Shown piece after piece: positions 1 through 9,727 of a stretch of DNA of 64,000 bases (the first letter of the stretch is position 1; every line of letters begins with the position of its first letter). Source of the stretch: Xylanibacillus composti (GTDB lineage: Bacteria; Bacillota; Bacilli; Paenibacillales; K13). A program made the position numbers and the translations under genes. Location of the stretch: NCBI RefSeq assembly GCF_018403685.1, contig NZ_BOVK01000064.1, forward strand, positions 1-64,000. The letters are read 5' to 3'. The notes under the pieces were generated by a model. That model saw nothing but the letters and a program-made list of their open reading frames with translations, was not told where the DNA came from and made no database searches.

Positions 1-11
1 GCTTGACGTCA

Positions 12-21
12 CTTTCGTGGG
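12..21 (+). repeat. Right arm of the 50-base hairpin element, cut by the window edge
   Basis: CTTTCGTGGG at 12-21 equals the right arm of the elements at 9630 and 13460. The left arm would lie before position 1. Seen here as partial evidence only. Confidence 0.35.
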
Positions 22-26
22 CAATC

Positions 27-554
27 TTAACTTGCAAGCATGACCGTTGCGATACCGGCTGAAGTGCCGAGAATAAATCCGACGAAGACGTCTGACGGAT
101 AGTGCAGCCCCAGATAAATTCTGGAGATGGCTACGGTCAGCGCAAGCGGCACCAGAAGCACGGCAAACAATGGAAAAATAAGGACGAAAGGTGTTATAAT
201 AGAAAAAATAGCGGTTGTATGTCCTGACGGGAAGGAATGGTCCTTCAACGGAAGCGACGAGAGAATCGCCTCCGGCAATGCGTCGTATGGCCGCAAGCGC
301 GGGTATATTCTTTTTATAAAAGCTACGGGGATATGGCTTGCTGCCAAAGCAATCAGGCCAAGCATCGCTGTTCGCGCAAGCGCGCCGGAAGCCAAAATCC
401 ACAGCAGCGCCATCGCCGAAATGGTGAAGGTAGCGCCGCCCAAATGCGTGATTTTGCCCATGATCCAGTCCATTATCTGATGTTGCAGTCGTTGATTGAT
501 CCAGTGAAACATGCGAAGCTCCCGGTGGTGTAGCCATATCACGACACGGCTCAT
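27..554 (-). CDS. PAP2-family membrane phosphatase
   Basis: Integral membrane phosphatase of the type-2 phosphatidic acid phosphatase family, about 175 aa. The three family motifs are visible in order: K-x6-RP near residues 81-89, PSGH near 109-112, and SR-x5-H near 144-151. Hydrophobic segments separate them. Family members dephosphorylate lipid pyrophosphates such as undecaprenyl-PP or phosphatidate at the membrane; which substrate applies here cannot be read from sequence. I chose the ATG at 554 because a GGAGGG site lies 8 bases upstream. It is divergent from the glycosyltransferase gene at 759. Confidence 0.85.
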   Translation of the reverse strand: MSRVVIWLHHRELRMFHWINQRLQHQIMDWIMGKITHLGGATFTISAMALLWILASGALARTAMLGLIALAASHIPVAFIKRIYPRLRPYDALPEAILSSLPLKDHSFPSGHTTAIFSIITPFVLIFPLFAVLLVPLALTVAISRIYLGLHYPSDVFVGFILGTSAGIATVMLAS

Positions 555-758
555 CAAGTGTCCCTCCTTCTGTCGGCAGGCAGATTGACTGCTTCACGTT
601 TCTCATTTTAAAAGATAAGTGTTAATGTAGTATTAAATAAAGTATAAAATAATAAGCAGATAAACTTTGATTTTCGGTTAATGTTCTCCTTACATACGGG
701 AATTACAATATATATCATAATCACTAGGCGAATGCAAGATGAATGGAGGGTCGAACGG

Positions 759-1943
759 ATGAGAGTTGCCTTGTTTACAGACACGTATTTGCCTGATGTG
801 AATGGTGTATCCAAAACCTTGGCCAGATGGGTGGATTATTTGGAATCCCGTCACATTCCAGTCAAAATTTTCGCTCCAGATCATCAGGAGAGGGACGCCG
901 GCACAGATGGAGATGTTGTCCAGCGTTTATACAGCATACCCTTTATATTGTATCCGCAGTGCAGATTGGGAATACCGAACCCCATCCATATCAAGAAGAC
1001 GCTGCGCGATTTCAATCCGACCGTGGTCCATGTGGCAACGCCGTTCAATATCGGCTTGTATGGCCATCATTATGCCGTGAAGCACGGCATCCCGCTGGTT
1101 GCCTCCTACCATACGCATTTCGACCAGTACTTGGCCTATTACAAAATCCAATGGGTTGAATCCGTCCTTTGGAAATATATGCACTGGTTTCATCAAGACT
1201 GCAAAAAAATTTTCGTCCCCTCTCAGTCTACCCTAGAACACTTGATTGGGAAAGGGTTTGATGCTGGCAAAATGGATATTTGGGGGAGAGGCGTCGATCT
1301 GACCCGCTTTACGCCGCATGTGGATCGCGAGGCTGTGCTGGAGCGGTGGGGGATTGCCAAAGACCGTTTTGTCGTGCTGTATGTCGGACGCCTGGCCCCG
1401 GAGAAGAGCCTGCACATGCTGTTTGACACCTATCAGGCGTTGCCCGAGCACATTCGCCGCCGCTGCTCCTTCCTCATCGCGGGAGACGGACCGCAGTACA
1501 AGGAGCTGCTGGAAACCTACGAACCGGCGGATTATCCGGATGTGCACTTCCTCGGCTTCCAGGAAGGGCGGACGCTCAGCGACCTGTACGCCGCAGCCGA
1601 CGTCTTTTTCTTTCCTTCTGCAACGGAGACCTTCGGCAATGTTGTGCTGGAAGCGATGGCCAGCGGAACACCCGTAATCGGGGCCGATGCAGGCGGCGTG
1701 CGAGACAATGTGCAGCATGGACGAAATGGATATCTGTGTCCGCCGGGCGAAACGCAAGCTTTCACCGATGCTTTAATTCGTCTGTACGAGGATGACTGGC
1801 AGCGTGTCCGGTTGGGGCATGGGGCGCGCGAATACGCATCCCGCCAAACGTGGGACCAGATTTTCTCCAGACTGCTGCAAGCGTACACTGAAGTGGAAGC
1901 AACTGCGGTGCAAGGGGAGGTTGACAGCGGAATGCTGTCGTGA
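759..1943 (+). CDS. GT4-family glycosyltransferase
   Basis: Glycosyltransferase of about 394 aa with the GT-B, family 4 layout. The N-terminus opens MRVALFTDTYLPDVNGVS, typical of nucleotide-sugar transferases acting on lipid or mannosyl acceptors. The C-terminal donor-binding half carries the E-x7-E signature inside SATETFGNVVLEAMASGTPV. It probably transfers a hexose to a membrane lipid or envelope glycan; the acceptor is unknown. The ATG at 759 matches the family start and is chosen over an in-frame upstream ATG at 681. The 3' end of this gene contains the promoter of the following infC operon. Confidence 0.85.
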   Translation: MRVALFTDTYLPDVNGVSKTLARWVDYLESRHIPVKIFAPDHQERDAGTDGDVVQRLYSIPFILYPQCRLGIPNPIHIKKTLRDFNPTVVHVATPFNIGLYGHHYAVKHGIPLVASYHTHFDQYLAYYKIQWVESVLWKYMHWFHQDCKKIFVPSQSTLEHLIGKGFDAGKMDIWGRGVDLTRFTPHVDREAVLERWGIAKDRFVVLYVGRLAPEKSLHMLFDTYQALPEHIRRRCSFLIAGDGPQYKELLETYEPADYPDVHFLGFQEGRTLSDLYAAADVFFFPSATETFGNVVLEAMASGTPVIGADAGGVRDNVQHGRNGYLCPPGETQAFTDALIRLYEDDWQRVRLGHGAREYASRQTWDQIFSRLLQAYTEVEATAVQGEVDSGMLS

Positions 1944-1949
1944 TATATT
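1921..1949 (+). promoter_or_regulatory. SigA-type promoter for the infC operon
   Basis: TTGACA at 1921-1926 and TATATT at 1944-1949 are separated by exactly 17 bases. The -10 begins right after the glycosyltransferase stop codon, so the infC operon is read from its own promoter, placed partly inside the preceding gene. Confidence 0.65.
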
Positions 1950-1954
1950 ATTTT

Positions 1955-2100
1955 GGTGAATTGGATAACGGTTCTAAGCAGAAGCGCCCGCTTCTCACCT
2001 GACCGGCAGCGAAGCCGGCTGGTTACTGGTGAATTGGTTCGTATTGCAACAGCGAACAGGAGACAAGGATGTGGGCATTTTGTGCCCGCATCTTTTTTTT
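1955..2100 (+). ncRNA. Ribosomal protein L20 leader (infC-rpmI-rplT autoregulation)
   Basis: The leader of the infC operon contains the segment GCGCCCGCTTCTCACCTG and, further on, CTGGTGAATTGG, followed by a strong intrinsic terminator. This is the arrangement of the Bacillota L20 leader, where free L20 binds and promotes premature termination. Placement directly upstream of infC-rpmI-rplT supports the call. The exact 5' boundary is estimated from the promoter. Confidence 0.75.
2068..2100 (+). terminator. Attenuator terminator of the L20 leader
   Basis: A 10-bp stem (GATGTGGGCA pairing with TGCCCGCATC, one G-U) is followed by nine Ts. It lies 48 bases before the infC start, so it is an attenuator and not the end of an operon. 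Confidence 0.85.
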
Positions 2101-2147
2101 CGTAACGAAGAAGGCTTCACGCAAAATTCCACTGGAGGTGGCAAGCT

Positions 2148-2660
2148 ATTAGTAGAGATCATGTAATCAACGAAGACATCCGCGCCAAGGAAGTTCGTTT
2201 GATTGGAGCAGACGGGGAGCAGATCGGAATCAAGCCGACACGCGAAGCGTTGCAAATGGCTGCCGATGCCAATCTGGACCTGGTGGCTGTTGCCATACAA
2301 GCAAAACCGCCGGTGTGCCGGATTATGGATTACGGGAAATACCGCTACGAAATGCAGAAGAAAGAAAAGGAAGCCCGTAAGAATCAGAAGGTCGTCGAAC
2401 TGAAGGAAGTGCGTTTCAGCGCGAACATCGAGGAGCATGATTTCCAGACGAAGCTGCGCAACGTGAACAAGTTTCTGAAGGACGGCGATAAGGTCAAATG
2501 CTCGGTTCGCTTCCGCGGACGGGAAATTACACATGCGGCCATCGGCCAACGGGTGCTCGAGCGCGTGGCGAAGGAAGTGGAAGATATCGCCGTAATGGAG
2601 CGCAAGCCCAAACTGGAAGGCCGCAGCATGATCATGATTTTGGGACCGAACGCGAAATAA
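2148..2660 (+). CDS. infC: Translation initiation factor IF-3 (AUU start)
   Basis: IF-3, 170 aa, binds the 30S subunit and checks start-codon pairing. The reading frame has no ATG at the correct place. It opens with ATT at 2148, encoding (M)SRDHVINEDIRAKEVRLIG, 8 bases after GGAGGTGG. The AUU start is conserved for infC in E. coli and Geobacillus and lets IF-3 repress its own translation. A TTG at 2199 would remove the conserved VINEDIRAKEVR segment, so it is rejected. The protein has the usual N- and C-domains and linker, and is first in the rpmI-rplT operon. Confidence 0.95.
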   Translation: MSRDHVINEDIRAKEVRLIGADGEQIGIKPTREALQMAADANLDLVAVAIQAKPPVCRIMDYGKYRYEMQKKEKEARKNQKVVELKEVRFSANIEEHDFQTKLRNVNKFLKDGDKVKCSVRFRGREITHAAIGQRVLERVAKEVEDIAVMERKPKLEGRSMIMILGPNAK

Positions 2661-2714
2661 TGTCCGATACCGACATGATCCACATATTCAGAATAGTTTA
2701 GGAGGATCTGCACA

Positions 2715-2915
2715 ATGCCGAAAATGAAAACACATCGTGGTGCCGCCAAGCGTTTCAGCAAAACAGGCACTGGCAAAATCAAACGGAACCAAGCGTACAA
2801 GCGTCACATCCTGACCAGCAAATCGCCGAAGCAAAAGCGCCAGCTGCGCGGCAGCGAGATCATGGCCAAGGGCGATGCGAAGCGCATTGAACAACTGATC
2901 ACTTACGTGAAATAA
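2715..2915 (+). CDS. rpmI: 50S ribosomal protein L35
   Basis: Basic 66-aa protein beginning [18 protein letters not shown], the conserved L35 N-terminus. It is a component of the large ribosomal subunit. It has full family length, starts after GGAGGATCT, and sits between infC and rplT as in other Bacillota. Confidence 0.97.
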   Translation: MPKMKTHRGAAKRFSKTGTGKIKRNQAYKRHILTSKSPKQKRQLRGSEIMAKGDAKRIEQLITYVK

Positions 2916-2988
2916 AGAAATCACCGCAATCGGAGCTCCGTGCGCAGCAAGTGCCAGAGCCCGATGATAACCCGAAGGAGGAACTATC

Positions 2989-3348
2989 ATGGCAAGAGTT
3001 AAAGGCGGGTTTGTCACTCGTCGTCGTCATAAAAAGATTTTGAAGTTGGCTAAAGGATATTTCGGTTCCAAGCACAGATTGTTCAAGACTGCCAATGCGC
3101 AAGTAATGAAATCCTTGCTGTATGCATACCGTGACCGCCGTCAGCGCAAGCGCGATTTCCGCAGATTGTGGATCGTGCGGATCAACGCGGCTGCGCGCCT
3201 GAACGGATTGACTTACAACAAGTTGATGCACGGCTTGAAGCTGGCAGGCGTGGACATGAACCGCAAAATCCTCGCCGATCTGGCAGTGAACGATTCCAAA
3301 GCTTTTGCAGACCTCGCAGGTATTGCGAAGCAGAAAATCAACGCCTAA
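2989..3348 (+). CDS. rplT: 50S ribosomal protein L20
   Basis: Basic 119-aa protein beginning [19 protein letters not shown], the L20 signature. It binds 23S rRNA early in 50S assembly and is the expected ligand of the leader RNA at the head of this operon. It is full length with a GGAGG site 9 bases upstream, and it is the last gene of the operon. Confidence 0.97.
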   Translation: MARVKGGFVTRRRHKKILKLAKGYFGSKHRLFKTANAQVMKSLLYAYRDRRQRKRDFRRLWIVRINAAARLNGLTYNKLMHGLKLAGVDMNRKILADLAVNDSKAFADLAGIAKQKINA

Positions 3349-3364
3349 ATCATGGCGTGTATGA

Positions 3365-3395
3365 GAGCTGTCAGCCTTACGGTTGGCGGCTTTTT
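3365..3395 (+). terminator. Terminator after rplT
   Basis: GCTGTCAGCC pairs with GGTTGGCGGC (some G-U pairs, loop TTAC) and is followed by TTTTTAT. It ends the infC-rpmI-rplT transcript. The next 170 bases, up to the ilv promoter, contain only a short unsupported ORF. Confidence 0.75.
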
Positions 3396-3568
3396 ATATT
3401 TCCGACACCTGTATGAAATAGGCGGGATACCGGCGCTCCATTTTCCGCAAACTAAGCATGACGTCGATGGACGGCCCAACGGTGAACAGAATGATGCCCG
3501 ACGAAGATCGCGCAACAGGAGGAAAAACATGAAGAACGTGTAAATCGCCTCCAGATCGGAAAAAACGC

Positions 3569-3597
3569 TTGACTATCGGTCGGAGCAATTTTATAAT
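3569..3597 (+). promoter_or_regulatory. SigA-type promoter of the ilv operon
   Basis: TTGACT at 3569-3574 and a perfect TATAAT at 3592-3597 with 17-base spacing. It is placed so that transcription would begin just before the T-box leader. Confidence 0.8.
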
Positions 3598-3605
3598 TAT
3601 CCTTA

Positions 3606-4003
3606 AACTTGTTGGAATAACCCATACACAGATCGGCTATGAAGAGGACGAAGTTTTAGGGGCTCTTATGTGCCAGAGAGTGAAGGATTAGCTGAAACCT
3701 TCACCTTAATCCCCTAGATACGAGCTCACCTCGGAGCTGTTTCTCTGAAAAGCGGCGGAAGCAACAAACTGCCGGCTAGTAGGAGGAATCGTTTTGGTAC
3801 GCGTTAAGTACCAGGGTATCAGGCGCTAAGTCTGGCAATCAAGCAACCGGCATACAGCAGTGCATTTGACTTGATTCCGCCGCCTGACAACCTGCAGAGG
3901 TTATCCATTGCGAAATGAATAACGAATCTGGGTGGTACCACGGAAGAGATCCTTTCGTCCCTGAGAAGTAGAGCAAGACTTCAGGGCGGAAGGTTTTTTT
4001 TAT
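3606..4003 (+). ncRNA. Leucine T-box leader upstream of ilvB
   Basis: tRNA-sensing leader. The antiterminator T-box GGGTGGTACCACGG lies at about 3930-3943, followed by an intrinsic terminator (CCCTGAGAAG / CTTCAGGG and a T run ending near 4001). A Stem I AG-bulge segment, CCAGAGAGTG, lies near 3672. The candidate specifier codon is CTC at 3725-3727, in the context GAG-CTC-A followed by CCTCGGAGC, meaning uncharged leucine tRNA controls the operon. Leucine control of ilv genes matches Bacillus ilv-leu regulation. Confidence 0.9.
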
Positions 4004-4048
4004 GGCAAGCACAGGTGGTAATGAAATTTTTGGAAGGAGGAGCTTCTC

Positions 4049-5788
4049 ATGAGTGCTCAAACGACGGCAGTTCTCGATGAAGATTTGCGAAGCAGGCTGC
4101 TTAAGCCGGATGTCATTACGGGTTCAGAAATTTTACTTCGATCTTTGCTGTTGGAGGGTGTGGATTGCGTCTTTGGCTATCCGGGCGGTGCGGTACTGTA
4201 CATTTACGACGCCATGCACGGCAACAAGGACTTCAACCATCTCTTGACGCGTCACGAACAAGGGGCGATCCATGCGGCTGACGGCTATGCGAGATCTACA
4301 GGGAAGGTCGGGGTTTGCATTGCGACCTCGGGACCTGGCGCCACGAACTTGGTCACGGGAATTGCGACCGCGTATATGGATTCGGTGCCGCTCGTCGTCA
4401 TTACCGGCAACGTGGCGACAACCGCCATCGGTACAGACGCGTTCCAGGAAGCGGACATTACCGGCATTACGATGCCGATCACGAAGCACAGCTACTTGGT
4501 GCGCAACGTGGAGGACTTGCCGCGCATCATTCACGAGGCCTTCCACATCGCCAATACAGGGCGGAAGGGCCCGGTGCTGATCGATATCCCGAAGGATATT
4601 TCTGCACAGAAAACGAGGTTCGAGTGGAAGGAAGAAGTGAACATCCGCGGATATAATCCGACCGTCCAGCCGAACAAGCTGCAGGTGGAACGGCTGGTGA
4701 AGGCGATTGAAGAGGCAGAGCGCCCGGTCATCCTGGCTGGCGGCGGTGTCGTGTATGCAGGTGCCCATGAGCAGCTCTTGGAGCTTGTGAATAAAGCCAG
4801 GATACCCGTAACGACCACACTGCTCGGACTGGGCGGATTCCCTAGCGGCCACGAGCTGTGGATGGGCATGCCAGGCATGCACGGCACCTTTACGGCGAAC
4901 ACTGCCCTGCAAAATTGCGACTTGCTCATCAGCATAGGCGCCCGATTTGACGATCGGGTCACGATGGCGGTGAAGGGCTTCGCCCCGAAAGCGAAGATTG
5001 CGCATATTGACGTGGACCCTGCGGAGATTGGCAAGACCGTTCCTACCGCCATTCCGTGCGTAGGCGATGTGAAGGCCGTGCTGGAGCTGGTGAACGAGAA
5101 GGTGAAGCCGGCGAAATCTGCGGCCTGGATCGATCAGGTGCAAACGTGGAAAGAGGAAAAGCCGCTGCGCTACAAGGACTCGGATACGGAGCTCAAGCCG
5201 CAGTATGTGATCGAGATGATTCACGAAGCGACCAAGGGCGAGGCGATTGTAACGACAGACGTCGGCCAGCACCAAATGTGGGCAGCCCAGTACTACCGCT
5301 TTAACCATCCGCGTTCCTGGATAACTTCGGGTGGACTCGGCACGATGGGCTTCGGCTTCCCTTCGGCAATCGGCGCGCAGATGGGCAATCCGGACAGATT
5401 GGTCGTTTCGATCAACGGGGACGGCGGCATGCAAATGTGCTCGCAGGAGCTGGCGATTTGCGCGATTCACAACATTCCGGTTAAAATTGTGGTCATCAAC
5501 AACCAAGTGCTCGGTATGGTTCGCCAGTGGCAGGAGATCATTTATGACAACCGCTACAGCCATATCGATCTTGCCGGCAGCCCCGACTTTGTCAAGCTGG
5601 CGGAGGCGTACGGTGTGAAGGGACTGCGGGCAACGAACAAGGAAGAAGCGCGCAAAGCATGGCAAGAAGCGATGAATACGCCGGGACCCGTTCTGATTGA
5701 TTTCGTCGTGCGCAAAGGGGAAAATGTATTTCCGATGGTCACGCAGGGCAATACGATCGATCAGATGATAATGGGGGATGAAGAATGA
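4049..5788 (+). CDS. ilvB: Acetolactate synthase, large (catalytic) subunit
   Basis: Thiamine-diphosphate and FAD enzyme, 579 aa, that condenses two pyruvates to acetolactate, or pyruvate with 2-oxobutyrate, at the first common step of Val/Leu/Ile synthesis. The TPP-activating Glu lies in [14 protein letters not shown] near residue 70. The C-terminal TPP/metal motif [11 protein letters not shown] ending in INN starts near residue 457. Full family length. The ATG at 4049 follows GGAGGAGCTTCTC. It is the first gene of ilvB-ilvN-ilvC and overlaps ilvN by four bases. Confidence 0.97.
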   Translation: MSAQTTAVLDEDLRSRLLKPDVITGSEILLRSLLLEGVDCVFGYPGGAVLYIYDAMHGNKDFNHLLTRHEQGAIHAADGYARSTGKVGVCIATSGPGATNLVTGIATAYMDSVPLVVITGNVATTAIGTDAFQEADITGITMPITKHSYLVRNVEDLPRIIHEAFHIANTGRKGPVLIDIPKDISAQKTRFEWKEEVNIRGYNPTVQPNKLQVERLVKAIEEAERPVILAGGGVVYAGAHEQLLELVNKARIPVTTTLLGLGGFPSGHELWMGMPGMHGTFTANTALQNCDLLISIGARFDDRVTMAVKGFAPKAKIAHIDVDPAEIGKTVPTAIPCVGDVKAVLELVNEKVKPAKSAAWIDQVQTWKEEKPLRYKDSDTELKPQYVIEMIHEATKGEAIVTTDVGQHQMWAAQYYRFNHPRSWITSGGLGTMGFGFPSAIGAQMGNPDRLVVSINGDGGMQMCSQELAICAIHNIPVKIVVINNQVLGMVRQWQEIIYDNRYSHIDLAGSPDFVKLAEAYGVKGLRATNKEEARKAWQEAMNTPGPVLIDFVVRKGENVFPMVTQGNTIDQMIMGDEE

Positions 5789-6279
5789 GTACGCATCGGC
5801 ATACGATTTCCGTTCTGGTCAACAACCAGCCCGGTGTGCTGCAGCGCGTAGCCGGGTTGTTCGGTCGGCGGGGATTCAATATTGAGAGCATCACAGTCGG
5901 AGAATCGGAAGAACACGGGCTGTCGAGAATGGTCATCGTGACGACGGGAAGCGAGCGCACGCTGGAGCAAATTTCCAAGCAGCTGTATAAGCTGATCGAT
6001 GTAATCAAGGTTGTGGATCTAAGCGCAGGACCGATGGTCGCCCGGGAAGTAGCGTTGATCAAGGTGAACGCGGAGCCGGCAGCGCGCCCGGAAATTCTCG
6101 GCGTCGTTGAGACATTCCGCGCCTCGGTCGTGGATATCGGCGCAAGCACGATGATCGTGCAGGCGATTGGCGATACGGACAAGATTGACGCCATAGTCGA
6201 GCTGCTCAAGCCGTACGGAATCAGAGAGCTGTCCCGCACAGGGGTAACCGCTATGACGCGCGGGTTGGGCAGAGCTTGA
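5785..6279 (+). CDS. ilvN: Acetolactate synthase, small regulatory subunit
   Basis: Regulatory subunit of 164 aa (ilvH in some naming schemes). It has an N-terminal ACT domain ([21 protein letters not shown]) that binds valine for feedback inhibition, and a C-terminal ALS-SS domain. The ATGA overlap with ilvB indicates translational coupling and equimolar synthesis. Length and start are normal for the family. Confidence 0.96.
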   Translation: MSTHRHTISVLVNNQPGVLQRVAGLFGRRGFNIESITVGESEEHGLSRMVIVTTGSERTLEQISKQLYKLIDVIKVVDLSAGPMVAREVALIKVNAEPAARPEILGVVETFRASVVDIGASTMIVQAIGDTDKIDAIVELLKPYGIRELSRTGVTAMTRGLGRA

Positions 6280-6349
6280 CGCTGGCAGCGCAGCAAGGAT
6301 AAGCACAATCGGAATAACACCCCGGAGGGGTGCTGGAACGGATCGGTGA

Positions 6350-7408
<1,059 letters not shown>

Positions 7409-7412
7409 GCCC

Positions 7413-7442
7413 TTGATTTCGCTGCATGCAATGAAGTACAAT
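7413..7442 (+). promoter_or_regulatory. Candidate promoter for the leuA T-box transcript
   Basis: TTGATT at 7413-7418 and TACAAT at 7437-7442, 18 bases apart, immediately after ilvC. It would give leuA its own start in addition to read-through from ilvC. Confidence 0.5.
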
Positions 7443-7455
7443 AAATAAAAGAAAA

Positions 7456-7748
7456 GACGATGAAGAGGAAAAGTATGGCATTGGTTGTGCCCAGAGAGCT
7501 GCTGGTCGGTGTGAAGCAGCCACAGCCCTCGTCTGAACTCGCCTCGGAGTTGCCCGCTGAACCCTGCGCACTATGTACGGATCGAAGTAAGCGGAGCCGG
7601 AACCTGACCGTTATTTACAGGAGGAATGCAGGAGGTTACCCATCCTGTTTCCGCTGAGCGCATATCCGCAGGATATGAACTGGAGTGGTACCGCGATTAG
7701 ATCGATGAGTCTTTCGTCTCCTTATTAGGAGGCGGAAGGCTTTTTTTG
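7456..7748 (+). ncRNA. Leucine T-box leader upstream of leuA
   Basis: Second T-box in the cluster. The leader opens GATGAAGAGGA, carries AGAGAGCTGCTGG, and has the T-box sequence GGAGTGGTACCGCG at 7682-7695. It ends in a terminator (CTTTCGTCTCC / GGAGGCGGAAGG plus a T run to 7747). The specifier context GAA-CTC-G followed by CCTCGGAG places CTC (Leu) at 7538-7540. The same amino acid therefore controls leuA separately from ilvBNC. Confidence 0.92.
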
Positions 7749-7818
7749 AGTGGATCAACTTGTCTTCATTCCGTGTAGACGAAGCCGAATGCTGCAAACA
7801 GAAAGGATGAACGACCCA

Positions 7819-9486
7819 ATGAAACATGTAGAGCAATACACCAGAGGTTATTTTATGCCCCCGAGGCAAAGCTTGAAATGGACGCAGAAGGAGTATATTA
7901 CAGAAGCGCCGACATGGTGCAGCGTCGACCTTCGGGACGGCAATCAGGCATTGATCGTGCCTATGAATCTGGAGGAGAAGCTGGAATATTTCCAGATGCT
8001 TGTAGATATCGGATTCAAGGAGATCGAGGTTGGCTTTCCTGCCGCCTCGGAAACGGAATTCGTCTTTCTGCGAACCTTGATTGAGCAGAACCTCATCCCG
8101 GACGACGTCACGATTCAGGTGTTGACCCAGTCCAGGGAGCATATTATTCGCAAGACGTTCGAATCACTCAAGGGCGCCAAGCGTGCGATTGTGCATCTGT
8201 ATAATTCTACCTCGCTGGCCCAGCGCGAGCAGGTGTTCCGCAAGTCGAAGCAGGAAATCATCGATATCGCTGTAACAGGTGCGAAGCTCTTCCTCGAATG
8301 CGCGTCCGAAACCGAAGGAAACTTCCAATTTCAATATTCGCCGGAAAGCTTCACCGGAACCGAGATTGAATTCGCGCTTGAAATCTGCAACGAGGTGCTG
8401 GAAGTTTGGAAGCCTGCCGCGGACAATAAGGTGATCATCAACCTGCCCGCGACGGTCTCGATGTCTATGCCGCATGTGTACGCGAGTCAGATCGAGTACA
8501 TGAGCGAAAATCTGAAGTACCGGGACAACGTGGTCCTGTCGCTTCATCCTCACAACGACAGAGGGACTGGTGTCGCTGACGCAGAGCTTGGCGTGCTGGC
8601 TGGCGGACAACGTGTGGAAGGCACGCTGTTCGGCAATGGGGAACGCACCGGAAATGTGGACATCATTACGCTGGCCCTTAATATGTTTTCGCACGGCGTA
8701 GATCCAAAACTGAATTTCGAGAATCTCCCCGATCTCTTGAAGAAGTATGAACGGCTGACAAAAATGCGTGTCGGCGAACGTCATCCTTATGCGGGAGAGT
8801 TAGTCTTCACGGCATTTTCCGGTTCTCATCAAGATGCGATCGCTAAGGGAATGAAGTGGCGGGAGGAACAGAATCCGCCCTATTGGAGCGTACCGTACCT
8901 GCCGATCGATCCTCATCATATCGGGAGAGAGTACGAGGGCGACATTATCCGCATCAACAGCCAATCCGGCAAGGGCGGCATCGGATACGTGCTCCAGCAC
9001 AAGTATGGGCTCGACTTGCCAGCGGCCATGCGGGAAAGCGTTGGCTATCGGGTGAAGGATGTCTCCGACAAGCTTCAGAAGGAACTGCAGCCGGATGAGA
9101 TTTTCACGATCTTTAAGGAATCCTTTGTGAACGTTAACGAGCCTATCGAATTTGTACGCTACCAATTCGAGAAAAGCGACGATTACCAGACGACAGTCAT
9201 CATTCGGGTGAACGGCGAGCAGAAAGAGATTGTGGGCAACGGCAACGGACGGCTCGATGCCATCAGCAACGCCCTGCAAAAGCATCTGGGTCTCTCGTTC
9301 ACCAATCTGACTTATCAAGAGCATGCCTTGGAAATCGGCTCCAGCGCACAGGCCATTTCTTACATCGGCATGACAGGGGACGACGGGAAGACGCATTGGG
9401 GCGCGGGGATCGATGTGGATATTATGACCTCATCTGTGAAGGCATTGTTTTGCGCAGTAAACAATATGAGCCGTCGTTCCTCGTAA
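7819..9486 (+). CDS. leuA: 2-isopropylmalate synthase, LeuA type 2
   Basis: Condenses acetyl-CoA with 2-oxoisovalerate, the first committed leucine step; about 555 aa. The DRE-TIM-like motif is DLRDGNQALI near residue 40 and the metal-binding HxH is in LHPHNDRGTG. Length and sequence style (KHVEQYTRGYFMPPRQSLKWTQKEY) match the longer type 2 enzymes and not the roughly 515-aa Bacillus LeuA. The C-terminal leucine-sensing domain is present. The ATG at 7819 has GAAAGGA 11 bases before it; upstream in-frame starts fall in the T-box terminator. Confidence 0.93.
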   Translation: MKHVEQYTRGYFMPPRQSLKWTQKEYITEAPTWCSVDLRDGNQALIVPMNLEEKLEYFQMLVDIGFKEIEVGFPAASETEFVFLRTLIEQNLIPDDVTIQVLTQSREHIIRKTFESLKGAKRAIVHLYNSTSLAQREQVFRKSKQEIIDIAVTGAKLFLECASETEGNFQFQYSPESFTGTEIEFALEICNEVLEVWKPAADNKVIINLPATVSMSMPHVYASQIEYMSENLKYRDNVVLSLHPHNDRGTGVADAELGVLAGGQRVEGTLFGNGERTGNVDIITLALNMFSHGVDPKLNFENLPDLLKKYERLTKMRVGERHPYAGELVFTAFSGSHQDAIAKGMKWREEQNPPYWSVPYLPIDPHHIGREYEGDIIRINSQSGKGGIGYVLQHKYGLDLPAAMRESVGYRVKDVSDKLQKELQPDEIFTIFKESFVNVNEPIEFVRYQFEKSDDYQTTVIIRVNGEQKEIVGNGNGRLDAISNALQKHLGLSFTNLTYQEHALEIGSSAQAISYIGMTGDDGKTHWGAGIDVDIMTSSVKALFCAVNNMSRRSS

Positions 9487-9538
9487 GATGAAGCTGTAAA
9501 GCACAGAAACAATCGAGACAAGGTTGCCTTGTGCAGCA

Positions 9539-9586
9539 GGGCCGCACCGAATCTGGCAATAGTCAGGGCGGCCCAGCTTTTTTTGT
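9539..9586 (+). terminator. Terminator after leuA
   Basis: GGGCCGC at 9539-9545 pairs with GCGGCCC at 9568-9574 and is followed by AGC and seven Ts. The loop is long (22 bases). Confidence 0.65.
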
Positions 9587-9629
9587 TGTAGTACAAATTT
9601 TCGAAATTATAAAATGTCTGCTAGTGGGT

Positions 9630-9679
9630 CCCGCGAAAGAGTAGAAATTAGCCTCTAAGCCTCGCTTCGCTTTCGTGGG
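9630..9679 (+). repeat. 50-base hairpin element, copy A
   Basis: CCCGCGAAAG at 9630-9639 pairs with CTTTCGTGGG at 9670-9679 around a 30-base loop. The same stem and loop length recur at 13460-13509, and the right arm recurs at 12-21. The element lies in the 5' region of the following ABC exporter gene. It has no T run like a terminator. Function unknown. Confidence 0.7.
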
Positions 9680-9727
9680 TTATTGGTTTGCAGGCAAGGC
9701 GAGACTGGCAGGGGGGAACTCGACGGA

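Noticed and set aside
3352-3543. 63-aa ORF after rplT
   Set aside because: It spans the rplT terminator and has no recognisable ribosome site or motif.
4133-5665. 510-aa ORF antisense to ilvB
   Set aside because: Shadow of the high-GC third-codon pattern of ilvB; no RBS, and the Arg/His-rich composition is not protein-like.
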